Of a DNA stretch of 33,795 bases, positions 33,541 to 33,795 are shown in pieces; position 1 is the stretch's first letter; each line of letters opens with the position of its first letter. Source of the stretch: Thiomargarita sp. GTDB taxonomy: Bacteria; Pseudomonadota; Gammaproteobacteria; Beggiatoales; Beggiatoaceae. The notes below the pieces were generated by a model. That model did no database searches and was not told the origin of the DNA. It saw only the letters and a list, made by a program, of their open reading frames with translations. The DNA is taken from contig DZAL01000036.1 of assembly GCA_022729575.1 (NCBI GenBank), positions 5,714 to 39,508 of the forward strand, given 5' to 3'. The translations under genes were made by a program, and so were the position numbers.

Positions 33541-33795
33541 CATTGGGGCGATCATACACCAAATAATAGGGCACCTGCAAAATTTGCTCATACACCTTCC
33601 ATTTTTTAGGCTGTCATTTGCGGGTTTTTGCTATTGACGGTGTTGGCGAAGGTTTCAATAATGGCCCTAAATCCTCGTCCTCCGTGTCTGGCGACAGTAA
33701 TTCCACTATAAAATAAGGCGCTACTTTCTCCTGCCACATCACATATAGTAAAATCCCTTTGAACCTGTACTATTCCCTCTGGAGTGCAATAAGAA
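33541..33795 (-). pseudogene. Uma2 (DUF820) endonuclease-family remnant, runs off the window
   Basis: On the minus strand the fragment starts SYCTPEGIVQVQRD in one frame, shifts frame near 33735 to LYVMWQEKVAPYFIVELLSP, continues to KTRK, hits an in-frame TGA, then reads KWKVYEQILQVPYYLVYDRP before the mobile element cuts it. This matches Uma2-family proteins (PD-(D/E)xK-like, common in cyanobacteria and sulfur bacteria). A frameshift, a nonsense codon and truncation show it is decayed. Its 5' end lies beyond 33795. Confidence 0.7.

Overview
The window looks like a chromosomal contig of a gammaproteobacterium, most likely one of the large filamentous sulfur bacteria (Beggiatoa/Thioploca/Thiomargarita group). 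This is an inference from three things: gammaproteobacterial housekeeping genes (fur next to bamE, hslR, ftsB, rpmG, rpsO-pnp, DUF2333), a giant kinase/ATPase/GAF/histidine-kinase protein of a type common in those bacteria and in cyanobacteria, and intergenic DNA packed with short palindromes and MITE-like elements. No rRNA or tRNA gene was recognised.

Layout. 1-5.8 kb: a 1878-aa hybrid Ser/Thr kinase - sensor histidine kinase (minus) whose 3' end is tandemly duplicated together with a hairpin repeat. 5.9-8.0 kb: a good sigma70-type promoter, ftsB and gatB (plus), with 33-bp palindromes around ftsB. 8.0-12.0 kb: a DUF433 relic, fur, bamE, hslR, a DUF2333 membrane protein and an AEC-family permease. 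12.2-16.7 kb: a macro-domain gene, then on the minus strand pgk preceded by two tandem copies of a two-gene module (unknown partner plus HEPN-like protein), then a lone rpmG. 17.0-23.3 kb: a DUF1538 membrane protein, an outer-membrane beta-barrel, an OsmC-like protein and a secreted VIT/VWA protein. 23.5-25.5 kb: a DUF4160-DUF2442 pair and an alpha/beta hydrolase, both flanked by repeats. 25.5-26.6 kb: inverted-repeat elements and a GNAT relic. 26.6-29.2 kb: rpsO-pnp. 29.6-33.8 kb: a 51-repeat CRISPR array, its probable leader, a cas2 with a one-base frameshift, the clipped 3' end of a probable cas1, a mobile element, and a decayed Uma2 nuclease gene running off the window.

Two regions deserve attention. 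First, the duplicated module at 14.13-16.36 kb: each copy has a translationally coupled pair, and the second protein carries an R-x4-H motif typical of HEPN ribonucleases. The duplication also copied the pgk ribosome-binding site and first nine codons, so it can be read as a tandem duplication event. This is the best candidate here for an undescribed toxin-antitoxin or defence-type system. Second, the CRISPR locus: all 51 repeats appear identical while the adjacent adaptation genes are broken, suggesting an array recently cut off from its local acquisition machinery.

A recurring theme is that repeat elements end at stop codons (kinase, rpmG, the AEC permease, the hydrolase) or lie between convergent genes, so they probably serve as 3' hairpins or terminators.
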